A stretch of DNA of 14,865 nt, from the NCBI GenBank assembly GCA_003518245.1, contig DOZA01000093.1, forward strand, positions 1-14,865. Reading direction: 5' to 3'. The translations under genes were made by a program, and so were the position numbers. The notes under the pieces are model-generated. The model was not told where the DNA came from. It searched no databases and saw only the letters and a program-made list of their open reading frames with translations. Position 1 is the first letter of the stretch, and every line of letters begins with the position of its first letter. Origin of the DNA: Bacteroidales bacterium. GTDB taxonomy: Bacteria; Bacteroidota; Bacteroidia; Bacteroidales; VadinHA17. Below are positions 1 through 7,421 of the stretch, one piece after another.

Positions 1-592
1 CGTCAACTTTTGAGTAAATTGTCTGGTAACGCGTTCTGTCAATCTCTTCATCTTTCCTGTTAAGGTAGGGAGGAACAGGGACATGTCCCGCCTGATTAAG
101 TATCTCGCTGAAGCTTAAATAATTGTTATCCCATCTGAATCTTACCAGTGTCTCTTTACCTATTCTCTCAATCTGTTCTGCACACAGGGTGACAAGCCTG
201 CCGTCGTGGTTCAAGTCAATGCTCAGCCTGCCACTCTTCCATTTCTTCTGATTACCTATCAGACAACGCCAGTCCACAGTTTTTCTGGAGGAGAAGTTAC
301 TCTCGTAATCGGAAGGTTTTTCCGGTTCCAGACAAAAAATCTCAATATTTGCGCCTGTTTCCTTCCTGAACAACAGTCTTGCTCTTATTACCCTGGTCTG
401 GTTGTATACCAGGATATCTTCCTTTTTAAGATAATTACTCAAATTATTGAAAACATCATGACTTATTTTTCCGGACCTGTATACCAGGAGCTTTGAAGAG
501 TCCCTGTCTTCAAGAGGATACCGTGCAATCTTCTCTTTGGGAAGAACATAGGTATAATCTTCTATTCTTATATTTCTCGGGTCTTGTATCAC
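1..592 (-). CDS. queA: S-adenosylmethionine:tRNA ribosyltransferase-isomerase QueA, N-terminal half (cut by window edge)
   Basis: QueA transfers and isomerises the ribosyl group of S-adenosylmethionine onto 7-aminomethyl-7-deazaguanine in tRNA, giving epoxyqueuosine, the penultimate step of queuosine synthesis in the cytoplasm. About 197 codons are visible. Family hallmarks in order are LPKEKIARYPLEDRDSSKLL (about residues 17-36), ILVYNQTRVIRARL (about 56-70), ANIEIFCLEPE, WRCLIGNQKKWKSG, GHVPVPPYLNR and DRTRYQTIYSKV at the cut edge. The rest of the gene, roughly half, lies left of base 1. No ATG opens the frame. The likeliest start is GTG at 592-590, reading M-I-Q-D-P-R. A strong AGGAGG lies 19 nt further upstream, too far for normal use, so the start is uncertain. 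The gene diverges from the aldehyde dehydrogenase. Identification is by recognised family motifs. Confidence 0.93.
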   Translation of the reverse strand, partial: MIQDPRNIRIEDYTYVLPKEKIARYPLEDRDSSKLLVYRSGKISHDVFNNLSNYLKKEDILVYNQTRVIRARLLFRKETGANIEIFCLEPEKPSDYESNFSSRKTVDWRCLIGNQKKWKSGRLSIDLNHDGRLVTLCAEQIERIGKETLVRFRWDNNYLSFSEILNQAGHVPVPPYLNRKDEEIDRTRYQTIYSKVD

Positions 593-661
593 TTTTATTG
601 CTGTTATATATCCTCCTGGATATTATAAATACAATCCATTAATTAGATTCGCAAAATTAAC

Positions 662-669
662 TAAATTTG
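662..669 (+). promoter_or_regulatory. Candidate -7 promoter box for the aldehyde dehydrogenase
   Basis: TAAATTTG fits the Bacteroidota -7 consensus TAnnTTTG and lies 37 nt before the ATG at 707. No convincing TTTG (-33 element) is found about 19-21 nt upstream, so this is a moderate candidate only. Confidence 0.35.
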
Positions 670-706
670 TTAGTAGCAGTAAGGAATATAAATCAAATTA
701 TATGTT

Positions 707-2071
707 ATGGTCTATAAGAGTATTAATCCTTATACGGGAAAGATAAATAAAACATATGAACAGATCAACGACAGTGAGCTTGAGAACATCATTTTTTCGT
801 CTTCAAGGGCCTTCAGGAAATGGAAAAATGAGCCTATTGAAAAAAGACAGGATCTGTTAATTAAGCTCGCCGACTTGCTGGAGATAGAAAAAGATTTTCA
901 TGCAGCAACCATTACCTCGGAAATGGGTAAGCCTATTAACCAGTCTATTGTTGAAATTGAGAAAAGTGCACTGGCATGCAGGTATTACGCTGAGCGAGCA
1001 GATGAGTTTCTTAAGCCCGTTAAACAATCGTCATATGCAGGGACATCAATTATAAGATACGATCCACAAGGGATTGTATTTGCCATAATGCCCTGGAATT
1101 TTCCATACTGGCAGGTAATAAGATGTATGGCCCCGGCTCTGGCTGCGGGCAATAGCGTTTTGCTAAAACATGCCTCCAATGTACCACAGTGTGCTGAAAA
1201 TATTGAAAATGCAGTTATTAATGCCGGATTCCCTTCCGGGATATTCCGTAACCTGTTGATTGATTATGACCAGGTAACCACCGTTATTAAATCTGAATAT
1301 GTAAGATCGGTAAGCCTGACCGGAAGCAATACAGCCGGTATAAGAATTGCTTCACTGGCTGGCCTTAATATAAAAAAGCTGGTACTTGAGCTGGGAGGTA
1401 ATGATGCCTTTGTTGTCTTTAATGATGCTGATCTTGAGAAAGCTGCAGAAGCACTTATCTACGGGCGCTTTCAGAATACAGGCCAGAGTTGTATCGCTTC
1501 CAAGAGGCTGTTTATCCACGAACAGGTATACCCCGAATTCCTTAACCTTGTTACTGGTCGCATTAAAGCCCTGAGCGCCGGAGATCCAATATCGCATGAT
1601 ACTTTCATTGGGCCGCTGGTGAATGAGTCAGCAGTTAGGAAAGTGGAACGCCAGGTAAAAGAAACTGTGGAAATGGGTGCTGAAATAATACTGGGAGGCA
1701 AAGCAGGTATACCGCGTAAAGGATTTTTTGAACCCACCGTACTTATTAATGTAAACTATGATAGCCCTCTCGCCAGAGAAGAAGTTTTCGGACCAGTATT
1801 ACCTGTTTTTAGTTTTAAAGATTACGATGAACTTGTTTGCAGGGTCAATCAGTCAAGATTCGGACTTGGATGTTCCGTGTTTACTTCCGACAACAAATTA
1901 ATGGAAAAACTATCGGTGGATATTGATACAGGAACCGTGGTCTTTAATAGTTTTACGAAATCCGATCCTGCACTGCCTTTCGGTGGGGTCAAGGAATCGG
2001 GCTACGGCAGAGAGCTCTCAGAATACGGGATCATGGAATTTGTTAATATTAAGACTGTTACTGTATACTGA
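707..2071 (+). CDS. NAD(P)-dependent aldehyde dehydrogenase, succinate-semialdehyde dehydrogenase-like
   Basis: A complete 454-residue enzyme of the aldehyde dehydrogenase superfamily, which oxidises an aldehyde to its acid with NAD(P)+ in the cytoplasm. Visible features are the cofactor-pocket PWN at 129-131, Lys154 in LLKHASN, the turn LTGSNTAG at 204-211, the general base Glu228 in VLELGGND, the catalytic Cys262 in QNTGQSCIASKR, EEVFGPVLP at 358-366, and the C-terminal PFGGVKESGYGRE at 424-436. The length near 454, without an N-terminal extension, and the Cys region resemble the short GabD/Sad-like succinate-semialdehyde dehydrogenases. Substrate cannot be fixed from sequence alone; lactaldehyde or other semialdehydes remain possible. 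All key catalytic residues are present. There is no Shine-Dalgarno sequence before the ATG, as is usual in Bacteroidota. It stands alone, between divergent queA and rnpB. Confidence 0.93.
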   Translation: MVYKSINPYTGKINKTYEQINDSELENIIFSSSRAFRKWKNEPIEKRQDLLIKLADLLEIEKDFHAATITSEMGKPINQSIVEIEKSALACRYYAERADEFLKPVKQSSYAGTSIIRYDPQGIVFAIMPWNFPYWQVIRCMAPALAAGNSVLLKHASNVPQCAENIENAVINAGFPSGIFRNLLIDYDQVTTVIKSEYVRSVSLTGSNTAGIRIASLAGLNIKKLVLELGGNDAFVVFNDADLEKAAEALIYGRFQNTGQSCIASKRLFIHEQVYPEFLNLVTGRIKALSAGDPISHDTFIGPLVNESAVRKVERQVKETVEMGAEIILGGKAGIPRKGFFEPTVLINVNYDSPLAREEVFGPVLPVFSFKDYDELVCRVNQSRFGLGCSVFTSDNKLMEKLSVDIDTGTVVFNSFTKSDPALPFGGVKESGYGRELSEYGIMEFVNIKTVTVY

Positions 2072-2086
2072 TTGATAATTATTTAT

Positions 2087-2094
2087 TAACTTTG
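2087..2094 (+). promoter_or_regulatory. Candidate -7 promoter box for rnpB
   Basis: TAACTTTG matches TAnnTTTG and lies 5 bp before the first P1 base of the RNase P RNA, the distance expected for a -7 box. A clear -33 TTTG is not visible. The box begins 15 bp after the aldehyde dehydrogenase stop codon. Confidence 0.5.
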
Positions 2095-2098
2095 CAGT

Positions 2099-2500
2099 GC
2101 AGCAGACCGTTCTGTCGCTCTGTACATTCGTGTATGGGGAGGAAAGTCCGGACAACACAGAGCACCATGCTTCCTAACGGGAAGATGCCCGTGAGGGTAT
2201 AGTAAGGTAACAGAAAATAACCGTCCCGATGTTTGTCCTGAGCTTGCCGAAGGATACTCGGGATAAGGGTGAAAAGGTGAGGTAAGAGCTCACCGGATCC
2301 TGTGGTGACACGGGATGCCGTACCTCTTATGGGTTGAAAGACCACGTATACCGGCACTGAGGATTGCTCGTCCGATGTCGGGGGGTGGGTCGTTAAAGCT
2401 ATCCAGCAATGAATAGCTTAGAGAAATGACAGAAAACCTGCCAGCATATCTCTATGAGGTAGAAGGACAGGGGACAGAATCCGGCTTACAGGTTTGCTGC
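2099..2500 (+). ncRNA. rnpB: RNase P RNA, bacterial class A
   Basis: This is the catalytic RNA of RNase P, which with the small protein RnpA removes 5' leaders from tRNA precursors. The conserved cores are readable: GAGGAAAGTCCGGAC at 2139-2153, GGTAAGAGCTCACCGG at 2281-2296 and ACAGAATCCGGCTTA at 2474-2488. The terminal P1 helix pairs GCAGCAGACC (2099-2108) with GGTTTGCTGC (2491-2500), with one G-U pair, which sets both ends to within a few bases and gives about 402 nt. A helix in the P12 position carries a dispersed REP-like repeat (separate entry). The RNA ends one base before the stop codon of the convergent gene. The following ATTATTTTATTTT may serve as the termination tract. Confidence 0.96.
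2235..2255. repeat. Dispersed REP-like hairpin repeat inside RNase P RNA
   Basis: The core TCCTGAGCTTGCCGAAGGA (2236-2254) is the widespread short repeat whose other strand, when read in frame within genes, gives the LRQAQDK peptide; that peptide is indeed encoded on the minus strand here. It has TCCT/AGGA arms and sits at the tip of a helix closed by TCCCGA (2224-2229) and TCGGGA (2258-2263), the variable P12 position of rnpB. The repeat identity comes from recall of this common motif, and only one copy is present in this window. Confidence 0.7.
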
Positions 2501-2501
2501 A

Positions 2502-3203
2502 TTATTTTATTTTAAAAACAGAATCGTCTATTTCCCTGTTAAATTCGATGCTCTCATAAACAGCACTTCCTGCTGGCTGCCCGTTCATGAATGTGTCTGT
2601 GACCATGGCTATTGTAACCCCGTCAACCTGGTCATAATTACTCATTCTCATCTCAACTGTTGTATCATTACCTCCCTGGTTAACAGTGAGCCTCAACTGG
2701 GTGATATGATATGATTCCTTGTCAATAAAGATATACCTGTCACCGTCGGGTGCTGATATCCTAATCTTATATGCGGGGCTTCCCGACACCAATTCCTCAC
2801 CCTTTAATTCCATCTTTCCGTCGGAATAATAATCCAGAATATTGTTGGTTAACAAGCTGCCAATCTTCACCGAAGATACCTGTTCGGGAGTGAGAGGGAC
2901 AGCTTCGCCGGATCCCATAAGAGGATTAATCATATAACCATGATCCCCGTTAACAACCTGGACCATCTCCATACCATTATATGAACTTACAGTCTTGAAC
3001 TTATCAGGCGCTTTTTCATATATCTCAAGGCTTAATTTCATGCCTTGCATATTGATATGTCCCTTAATAATAAGAGAATTAAACGTAGATCGTTTTTTGG
3101 CATTAACGGCTTCCTGGTGCTTATATATTATATTATCCAGGCTTTGAGAATATATTATAGCAGTGGTAACTAAACAGATTATAGCAATAATTGATTTTTT
3201 CAT
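2502..3203 (-). CDS. Secreted LolA-like outer-membrane lipoprotein-sorting family protein
   Basis: A 233-residue exported protein. Residues 1 to about 20 form a signal peptide (KK, a hydrophobic run, then YSQ), apparently cut by signal peptidase I, since no lipobox cysteine is present. The rest reads as alternating beta strands with phrases typical of the LolA/LolB-like fold in Bacteroidota: an N-terminal helix (LDNIIYKHQEAVNAK), IKGHINMQGMKLSLEIYEKAPDKF split over two strands, a GMEMVQVVNG strand, DRYIFIDKESYHITQL near residue 160, and a C-terminal VFKIK. Such proteins are thought to bind lipid or lipoprotein in the periplasm, but the exact role is unknown. It is the last gene of the minus block, 50 bp after rarA, and ends one base from rnpB. 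Family placement is moderately sure; function is inferred. Confidence 0.7.
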   Translation of the reverse strand: MKKSIIAIICLVTTAIIYSQSLDNIIYKHQEAVNAKKRSTFNSLIIKGHINMQGMKLSLEIYEKAPDKFKTVSSYNGMEMVQVVNGDHGYMINPLMGSGEAVPLTPEQVSSVKIGSLLTNNILDYYSDGKMELKGEELVSGSPAYKIRISAPDGDRYIFIDKESYHITQLRLTVNQGGNDTTVEMRMSNYDQVDGVTIAMVTDTFMNGQPAGSAVYESIEFNREIDDSVFKIK

Positions 3204-3229
3204 CTTTTCTTTTATATGGTTTATTTAAG

Positions 3230-3258
3230 GTTGAGAAATACAGGAATAATATCTCAAC
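3230..3258. repeat. Short inverted repeat spanning the rarA stop codon
   Basis: GTTGAGA at 3230-3236 and TCTCAAC at 3252-3258 form a perfect 7-bp inverted repeat with a 15-nt loop. The minus-strand transcript could fold it between rarA and the LolA-like gene. No U-run follows, so it is not a convincing terminator; it might be an mRNA processing or stability element. Confidence 0.3.
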
Positions 3259-4558
3259 TATTATAATCGTAATATTTTTTCCAGAGATCGATTAACCTGC
3301 TTCTGAATTCTTTTTCTCTTTGATTATCCCCCGGGGTGTAAAATATAATCCCTCTCAAGCCATCAGGCATATAATCATCCTCTATAAAACTACCCCTGTA
3401 TGAATGGGCATACTTGTAGTTTTTGCCGTAATCAAGGTCTTTCATCAGTCTGGTTGGTGCATTGCGAAGATGCAAAGGAACGGGTTTATTGCCCGATCTT
3501 CTTACTTCTTCAAAAGCCCTGTCAATAGCCATATAAGCAGAATTGCTCTTTGGTGAACATGCTAGATAAATAGCTGTTTCAGAAAGAATTATCCTGGACT
3601 CGGGCCATCCTGTAAGATTTACAGCATCAAAGCATGATTGTGCAATCAATAATGCATTTGGATTTGCCAGACCTATATCTTCAGCGGCAAGAATAATAAG
3701 CCTGCGGGCAATGAATTTAACATCTTCACCACCTTCGACCATCCTTGCAAGCCAGTAAACAGCTGCATTAGGATCAGACCCCCTTATTGATTTTATAAAC
3801 GCCGATATAATATCATAGTGTTGCTCGCCTCCCTTATCATAGAGGACCATATTCTTCTGTATCTGGGAAAGCACTATTTTATCAGTAATAACAATATCCT
3901 TCTTTTTGTCCTTAAGAGCCTGCATTTCAGAAGAAACAGCCAGTTCGAGGGCATTGTATAATTTCCGTGCATCACCTCCAGAGCTAGTGATTAATGCTTC
4001 ATATTCCGAGATTTTAATATTAAAATCCCTGAGGTAGCTGTCCTCCTTTATGGCTCTATCTGCAAGCTTTTTCAGGTGCTGGTCTTCCAGGGCCTTAAGC
4101 ACATATACCTGGCATCGTGACAGTAGTGGAGAGATAATCTCAAAAGAAGGGTTCTCGGTGGTTGCACCTATTAATGTGATTATTCCTTTCTCAATAGCTC
4201 CCAGCAGCGAGTCCTGCTGCGATTTTGAGAACCTGTGTATCTCATCAATAAAAAGTATGGGATTGGGATTATCGAAGAATTGTTGTTTTTTAGCTTTCTC
4301 GATAGTTTCCCTTACATCTTTAACTCCTGAATGGACGGCACTCAACTGGTAGAACGGTCTCTTATGCATGGAAGCAATAATACCCGCAAGGGTAGTCTTG
4401 CCTACCCCCGGAGGACCCCAGAGGATGAATGAAGGAATAATCCCTGATTCAAGGCTCTTTCTGAGGCTTGAATCAGATCCGGTAAGATGATCCTGGCCAA
4501 TATAGTCAGATAAATTACCGGGCCTCATCCTTTCGGCAAGAGGTTTGTTTGATAACAT
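3254..4558 (-). CDS. rarA: Replication-associated recombination protein RarA (MgsA), AAA+ ATPase
   Basis: A complete 434-residue clamp-loader-like ATPase of the RarA/MgsA/WRNIP1 family, which acts at stalled replication forks and single-strand gaps. The N-terminal phrase PLAERMRPGNLSDYIGQDHL (6-25) is typical. It is followed by Walker A GPPGVGKT (48-55), Walker B ILFIDEIHRF (101-110), sensor 1 GATTENPSFE (131-140) and the arginine finger SPLLSRCQ (Arg148). The C-terminal tetramerisation part contains SIRGSDPNAAVYWLARMVEGG split across two helices, EDIGLANP, and a proline-rich end region with HLRNAPTRLMKDLDYGK. Length and motifs are normal. It lies 46 bp downstream of the PiT gene and could be cotranscribed, although a -7-like box sits just before it. 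Confidence 0.97.
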   Translation of the reverse strand: MLSNKPLAERMRPGNLSDYIGQDHLTGSDSSLRKSLESGIIPSFILWGPPGVGKTTLAGIIASMHKRPFYQLSAVHSGVKDVRETIEKAKKQQFFDNPNPILFIDEIHRFSKSQQDSLLGAIEKGIITLIGATTENPSFEIISPLLSRCQVYVLKALEDQHLKKLADRAIKEDSYLRDFNIKISEYEALITSSGGDARKLYNALELAVSSEMQALKDKKKDIVITDKIVLSQIQKNMVLYDKGGEQHYDIISAFIKSIRGSDPNAAVYWLARMVEGGEDVKFIARRLIILAAEDIGLANPNALLIAQSCFDAVNLTGWPESRIILSETAIYLACSPKSNSAYMAIDRAFEEVRRSGNKPVPLHLRNAPTRLMKDLDYGKNYKYAHSYRGSFIEDDYMPDGLRGIIFYTPGDNQREKEFRSRLIDLWKKYYDYNS

Positions 4559-4572
4559 ACTTCAGTTTTCAG

Positions 4573-4580
4573 CAAAAATA
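4573..4580 (-). promoter_or_regulatory. Candidate -7 promoter box for rarA
   Basis: On the minus strand TATTTTTG matches TAnnTTTG, 14 nt before the rarA ATG. It would give a very short leader. No TTTG lies at the right upstream distance. The 46-bp gap to the PiT gene also allows cotranscription. Confidence 0.35.
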
Positions 4581-4604
4581 GTAAATGAAAAACAATACAG
4601 ATGT

Positions 4605-6845
4605 TTACCCGTTCATAATATTGCAAAAGTCACGGTAAGCCTTCAGTATGTTCCCGGATTGCAATACGAGATTTTTAGTTTCAGTAAGGAGGTCGAGATA
4701 TAGTAAGGTTACCTTTGTACCTGCCGCCCCTTTTTTTATACGTTTAATTTGTTTTTTACGAACCGACTCAATCGATCCTATCAGTTTGGACTGCTTGGTA
4801 ATTGATTCGTCAATATTCTCAAAATTATTTGATTTGAGTATAGCTATCACGAAGTTGAGGTATTCACCAAGCTCGAGGCTCAACTCCTTAACATCTTCCT
4901 GTTGATCAGGGTTTAAAGGCGGGTGATTATTGTCAACATGCCTGAAAGCAGGGTTGAATACATAGGATAATGAATGAGCACTTTCCCTGAGATAGTCATG
5001 TATCTGAACGTAATATGGACCGGCATCCAGTTTTGTATCATCCAGCTTTCTGATAAATTTATGAACATTATCCTTTTTAGTCTTGGCCGAGGAATCAAAG
5101 CTTTTGATTTCTTTCTTTAAGTTTCTCAGGTCGCGCAGTCGTTCCTTGAGGAATGCAATTATTGTCTTATCGTAAAGAGATGATAAAGTGAGAATTTGCT
5201 TAATAAGCATATTCCTGGTAGTATCAATTATAGTATCTTCATTTTCTGTAGCCTCGGCTTCTGCCTTTTCATCTTTTGTTTTCTGAAGCCTGTTTTTATG
5301 GGCCCTGTCGCTGCTGAATACTATTAACAGGATTGAAACAATCATAATAATGATACCTACCAGCCCGGCCCAGTTAATGAGAAAAGCTATTAGCATTGAT
5401 ACTGTAAAAGCTGCCAGTGCTGTTAAGAACCAGCCTGTTATTACTACCATTACACCGGAAATACGGTATACTGCACTCTCCCTGCCCCAGGCCCTGTCGG
5501 AAAGAGATGTGCCCATAGCTACCATGAAAGTAACATAAGTGGTTGATAATGGGAGCTTAAGAGATGTACCAAAGGCTATAAGTATACTGGCAACAACCAT
5601 GTTTATCGATGCGCGCAAAAGGTCAAAGGAGCCATTGTGTCCTGTCTTTTTCTTATCAGTTTTATTATATTCAAAACGGCTGTTTAACCAGGCTGAGGTC
5701 TTTTTGGGAACCAGTTTGCTGAACCCATCTGATATACTTGTGCTCAACCTGACAATTGAACGTGCCAGACCGAGTGATCTGAATGATTCTGTCCCTTCGT
5801 CCTGCCTGGCAAGATTAATTTCTGTCTGTGAAACAGTCCTTGATTTTTTTGAAAACCATAATGCAAAAGCCATAATTATACCCGCGGAAAGCAGGAAAAT
5901 AGTTGGTGTTTTGATTTTTGCTGCCAGAGCAGTCATAGGCAATGCGTCAGGGTCAACGCCACTTGCCATCCATGCTTTGAATGATTCGAAACCTGCCAGG
6001 GGTACACCGATGAAGTTTATCAGGTCATTACCCGCAAAAGCCATGGCCAGGGAGAAAGTCCCCACAAGAATAATTATTCTTGGAATATTTATTTTAAAGG
6101 TCCATGTAAGCAACTGGAGCAGGATAGTCCATCCGATAAAGCTAAAAAGTAATAACATCAGAGTATTGGACCTTATCCATTCGGTCACATTTTCATTCAT
6201 AAAAGATGATCCTTTGGCCCCTTTTATAAGTATGAAATAGGAAATAGCTGTTATTGCTATCCCACCCCATAGTGAACCAAAGTATTTCATATTACGCTCG
6301 TAATTGAAACTGAATAACAGCCTTGTCAAATACATTATCAAGGCTCCGACTGTAAATGCTATTACTATTGAAAGCAGTATGCCCGAAATAATAGCAAGTG
6401 CCTTGCTTGAATTAATATATGTTCCGAGGGTGTGTATACCTTCAGGATCATTTATTAGTTTAATAGTAGCTAGCCCAACGGAAGCCCCAAGCAGCTCGAA
6501 TACAATAGAAACAGTGGTAGAAGTGGGCAGACCGAATGTATTAAAGAGATCAAGCAGTATAATATCAGTCAACATGACTGCCAGAAAGATTATCATAAGA
6601 TCGCGAAAAAAGAACTCCGCGGGATTGAAGATTCCTTTTCTTGCTACCTCCATCATACCACTTGAAAATGTTGCTCCTACTATTATCCCAATAGTGGCAA
6701 TAATTAAAATAAACCTACGTGAGGTAACCTTGGAACCTATTGCTGAATTGAGAAAATTTACGGCATCATTTGTTACTCCAACTATCAGGTCTGATATAGC
6801 CAGTATGAAGAGGATGCCCACAATGAAAATGTAATACTTCTCCAT
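4605..6845 (-). CDS. PiT-family inorganic phosphate transporter with C-terminal PhoU-like domain
   Basis: A 746-residue inner-membrane phosphate permease of the PHO4/PiT family, driven by an ion gradient. The inverted-repeat signatures are TNDAVNFLNSAIGS (25-38) and AGNDLINFIG (271-280), diverged forms of the usual GANDVANAFG. Each is paired with a loop motif: GLPTSTT (105-111) and LPLSTTYVTFMVAMGTSL (431-448). Many hydrophobic segments fill residues 1-330 and 410-510, with a charged cytoplasmic stretch at about 332-408. After the last membrane segment, residues 540-746 are soluble and helical, with YDKTIIAFLKERLRDLRNL and SAHSLSYVFNPAFRHVDNNH; this looks like a PhoU-type regulatory domain. 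That fusion is known in Bacteroidota. A Pho-box-like repeat lies 60 bp upstream. It is probably the head of a PiT-rarA-LolA-like transcript. Confidence 0.93.
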   Translation of the reverse strand: MEKYYIFIVGILFILAISDLIVGVTNDAVNFLNSAIGSKVTSRRFILIIATIGIIVGATFSSGMMEVARKGIFNPAEFFFRDLMIIFLAVMLTDIILLDLFNTFGLPTSTTVSIVFELLGASVGLATIKLINDPEGIHTLGTYINSSKALAIISGILLSIVIAFTVGALIMYLTRLLFSFNYERNMKYFGSLWGGIAITAISYFILIKGAKGSSFMNENVTEWIRSNTLMLLLFSFIGWTILLQLLTWTFKINIPRIIILVGTFSLAMAFAGNDLINFIGVPLAGFESFKAWMASGVDPDALPMTALAAKIKTPTIFLLSAGIIMAFALWFSKKSRTVSQTEINLARQDEGTESFRSLGLARSIVRLSTSISDGFSKLVPKKTSAWLNSRFEYNKTDKKKTGHNGSFDLLRASINMVVASILIAFGTSLKLPLSTTYVTFMVAMGTSLSDRAWGRESAVYRISGVMVVITGWFLTALAAFTVSMLIAFLINWAGLVGIIIMIVSILLIVFSSDRAHKNRLQKTKDEKAEAEATENEDTIIDTTRNMLIKQILTLSSLYDKTIIAFLKERLRDLRNLKKEIKSFDSSAKTKKDNVHKFIRKLDDTKLDAGPYYVQIHDYLRESAHSLSYVFNPAFRHVDNNHPPLNPDQQEDVKELSLELGEYLNFVIAILKSNNFENIDESITKQSKLIGSIESVRKKQIKRIKKGAAGTKVTLLYLDLLTETKNLVLQSGNILKAYRDFCNIMNG

Positions 6846-6865
6846 AAGGTAATTTGAAATATTCG

Positions 6866-6873
6866 TAAAGGTA
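6866..6873 (-). promoter_or_regulatory. Weak -7-like box for the PiT gene
   Basis: On the minus strand TACCTTTA differs from TAnnTTTG only at the last base and lies 20 nt before the PiT ATG. A TATAAT at 6889-6884 is an alternative core nearer to the Pho-box-like repeat. Neither is decisive. Confidence 0.25.
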
Positions 6874-6904
6874 TCCAGCGAAGATTATAAAATGAATAAT
6901 TTAA

Positions 6905-6921
6905 TGTTAAGTTATTGTTAA
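6905..6921 (-). promoter_or_regulatory. Pho-box-like direct repeat upstream of the phosphate transporter
   Basis: Read on the minus strand this is TTAACA-ATAAC-TTAACA: two identical hexamers exactly 11 bp apart. This is the arrangement recognised by PhoP in Bacillus (TTAACA with a 5-bp spacer) and the same 11-bp period as the PhoB box of enterobacteria. The match extends to 10 of 11 positions between ACTTAACAATA and ACTTAACATTA. It lies 59 bp before the ATG of a phosphate permease, where such a site makes sense. Binding by a Bacteroidota PhoB-type regulator is inferred; the DNA is AT-rich, so chance cannot be excluded. Confidence 0.55.
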
Positions 6922-6965
6922 GTAAATAATGTACCATATACCTGGCTGGTCCTGAAGATTTTGAT

Positions 6966-7337
6966 TTATCTGCTTAGAATATTTTTTGTTAGTTGAATAA
7001 TCTTTTCAATATCAAGAGGCTTGGTAAGATACTCAACAACACCCAGTTCAATACTCCTTATAATTGTTTCCCTGTCAGAGATAGCAGATAGAATTACAAC
7101 AGGGATATCTTTATAATCTTTGTTTTTCCTAAGTTCTTTAATGAAATCAAAACCATCTACCTCGGGCATCTTAAGGTCAAGGTAAATCAGATCAGGTATA
7201 TTTTTACTTACCGACTCCAGTCCTTCCCTGCCGTTCGTGGATGAAGATACCCTGTAGCCGTTGCTTTTGAATAATGATTCAAGAAGAACAAGATTGGTAT
7301 TCGAATCATCAATGACAAGTATGTCTTTATTACTCAT
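6966..7337 (-). CDS. Single-domain response regulator (CheY-like receiver)
   Basis: A 123-residue stand-alone receiver domain with no output domain. The acidic pocket is Asp10-Asp11 in LVIDDS. The phosphoacceptor is Asp54 in YLDLKMPEVDGF, the switch residue is Ser84 in VILSA, and the conserved lysine is Lys106 in YLTKPLD. It should be phosphorylated by a separate histidine kinase and act through protein contacts. No kinase is encoded in the window, so its pathway is unknown. It is divergent from the Crp/Fnr gene and lies 120 bp upstream of the PiT gene on the same strand. The Pho-box-like repeat in that gap suggests the PiT gene has its own promoter. Confidence 0.93.
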   Translation of the reverse strand: MSNKDILVIDDSNTNLVLLESLFKSNGYRVSSSTNGREGLESVSKNIPDLIYLDLKMPEVDGFDFIKELRKNKDYKDIPVVILSAISDRETIIRSIELGVVEYLTKPLDIEKIIQLTKNILSR

Positions 7338-7421
7338 TTATTTTCAATTATATATCGACTGTAAAGATCAGAAATAAACGAATTGTTTTTAAATCTCAAC
7401 CGGAAAAATAATCACCCTTTT

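Noticed and set aside
206..496. Plus-strand open frame of 96 codons
   Set aside because: It lies opposite queA, whose minus-strand translation shows clear family motifs; the plus frame has no recognisable features.
606..641. Short ATG-to-TAA frame of 11 codons overlapping the queA AGGAGG region
   Set aside because: It could be a leader peptide, but nothing supports translation, and the frame does not resemble a known leader.
2079..2357. Minus-strand open frame with the peptide LRQAQDK
   Set aside because: It overlaps the RNase P RNA core; the peptide is only the translation of the dispersed repeat.
5539..6240. Long plus-strand open frame of 233 codons opposite the PiT gene
   Set aside because: It is a shadow of the transporter gene; composition mirrors the antisense of hydrophobic codons and no domain is visible.
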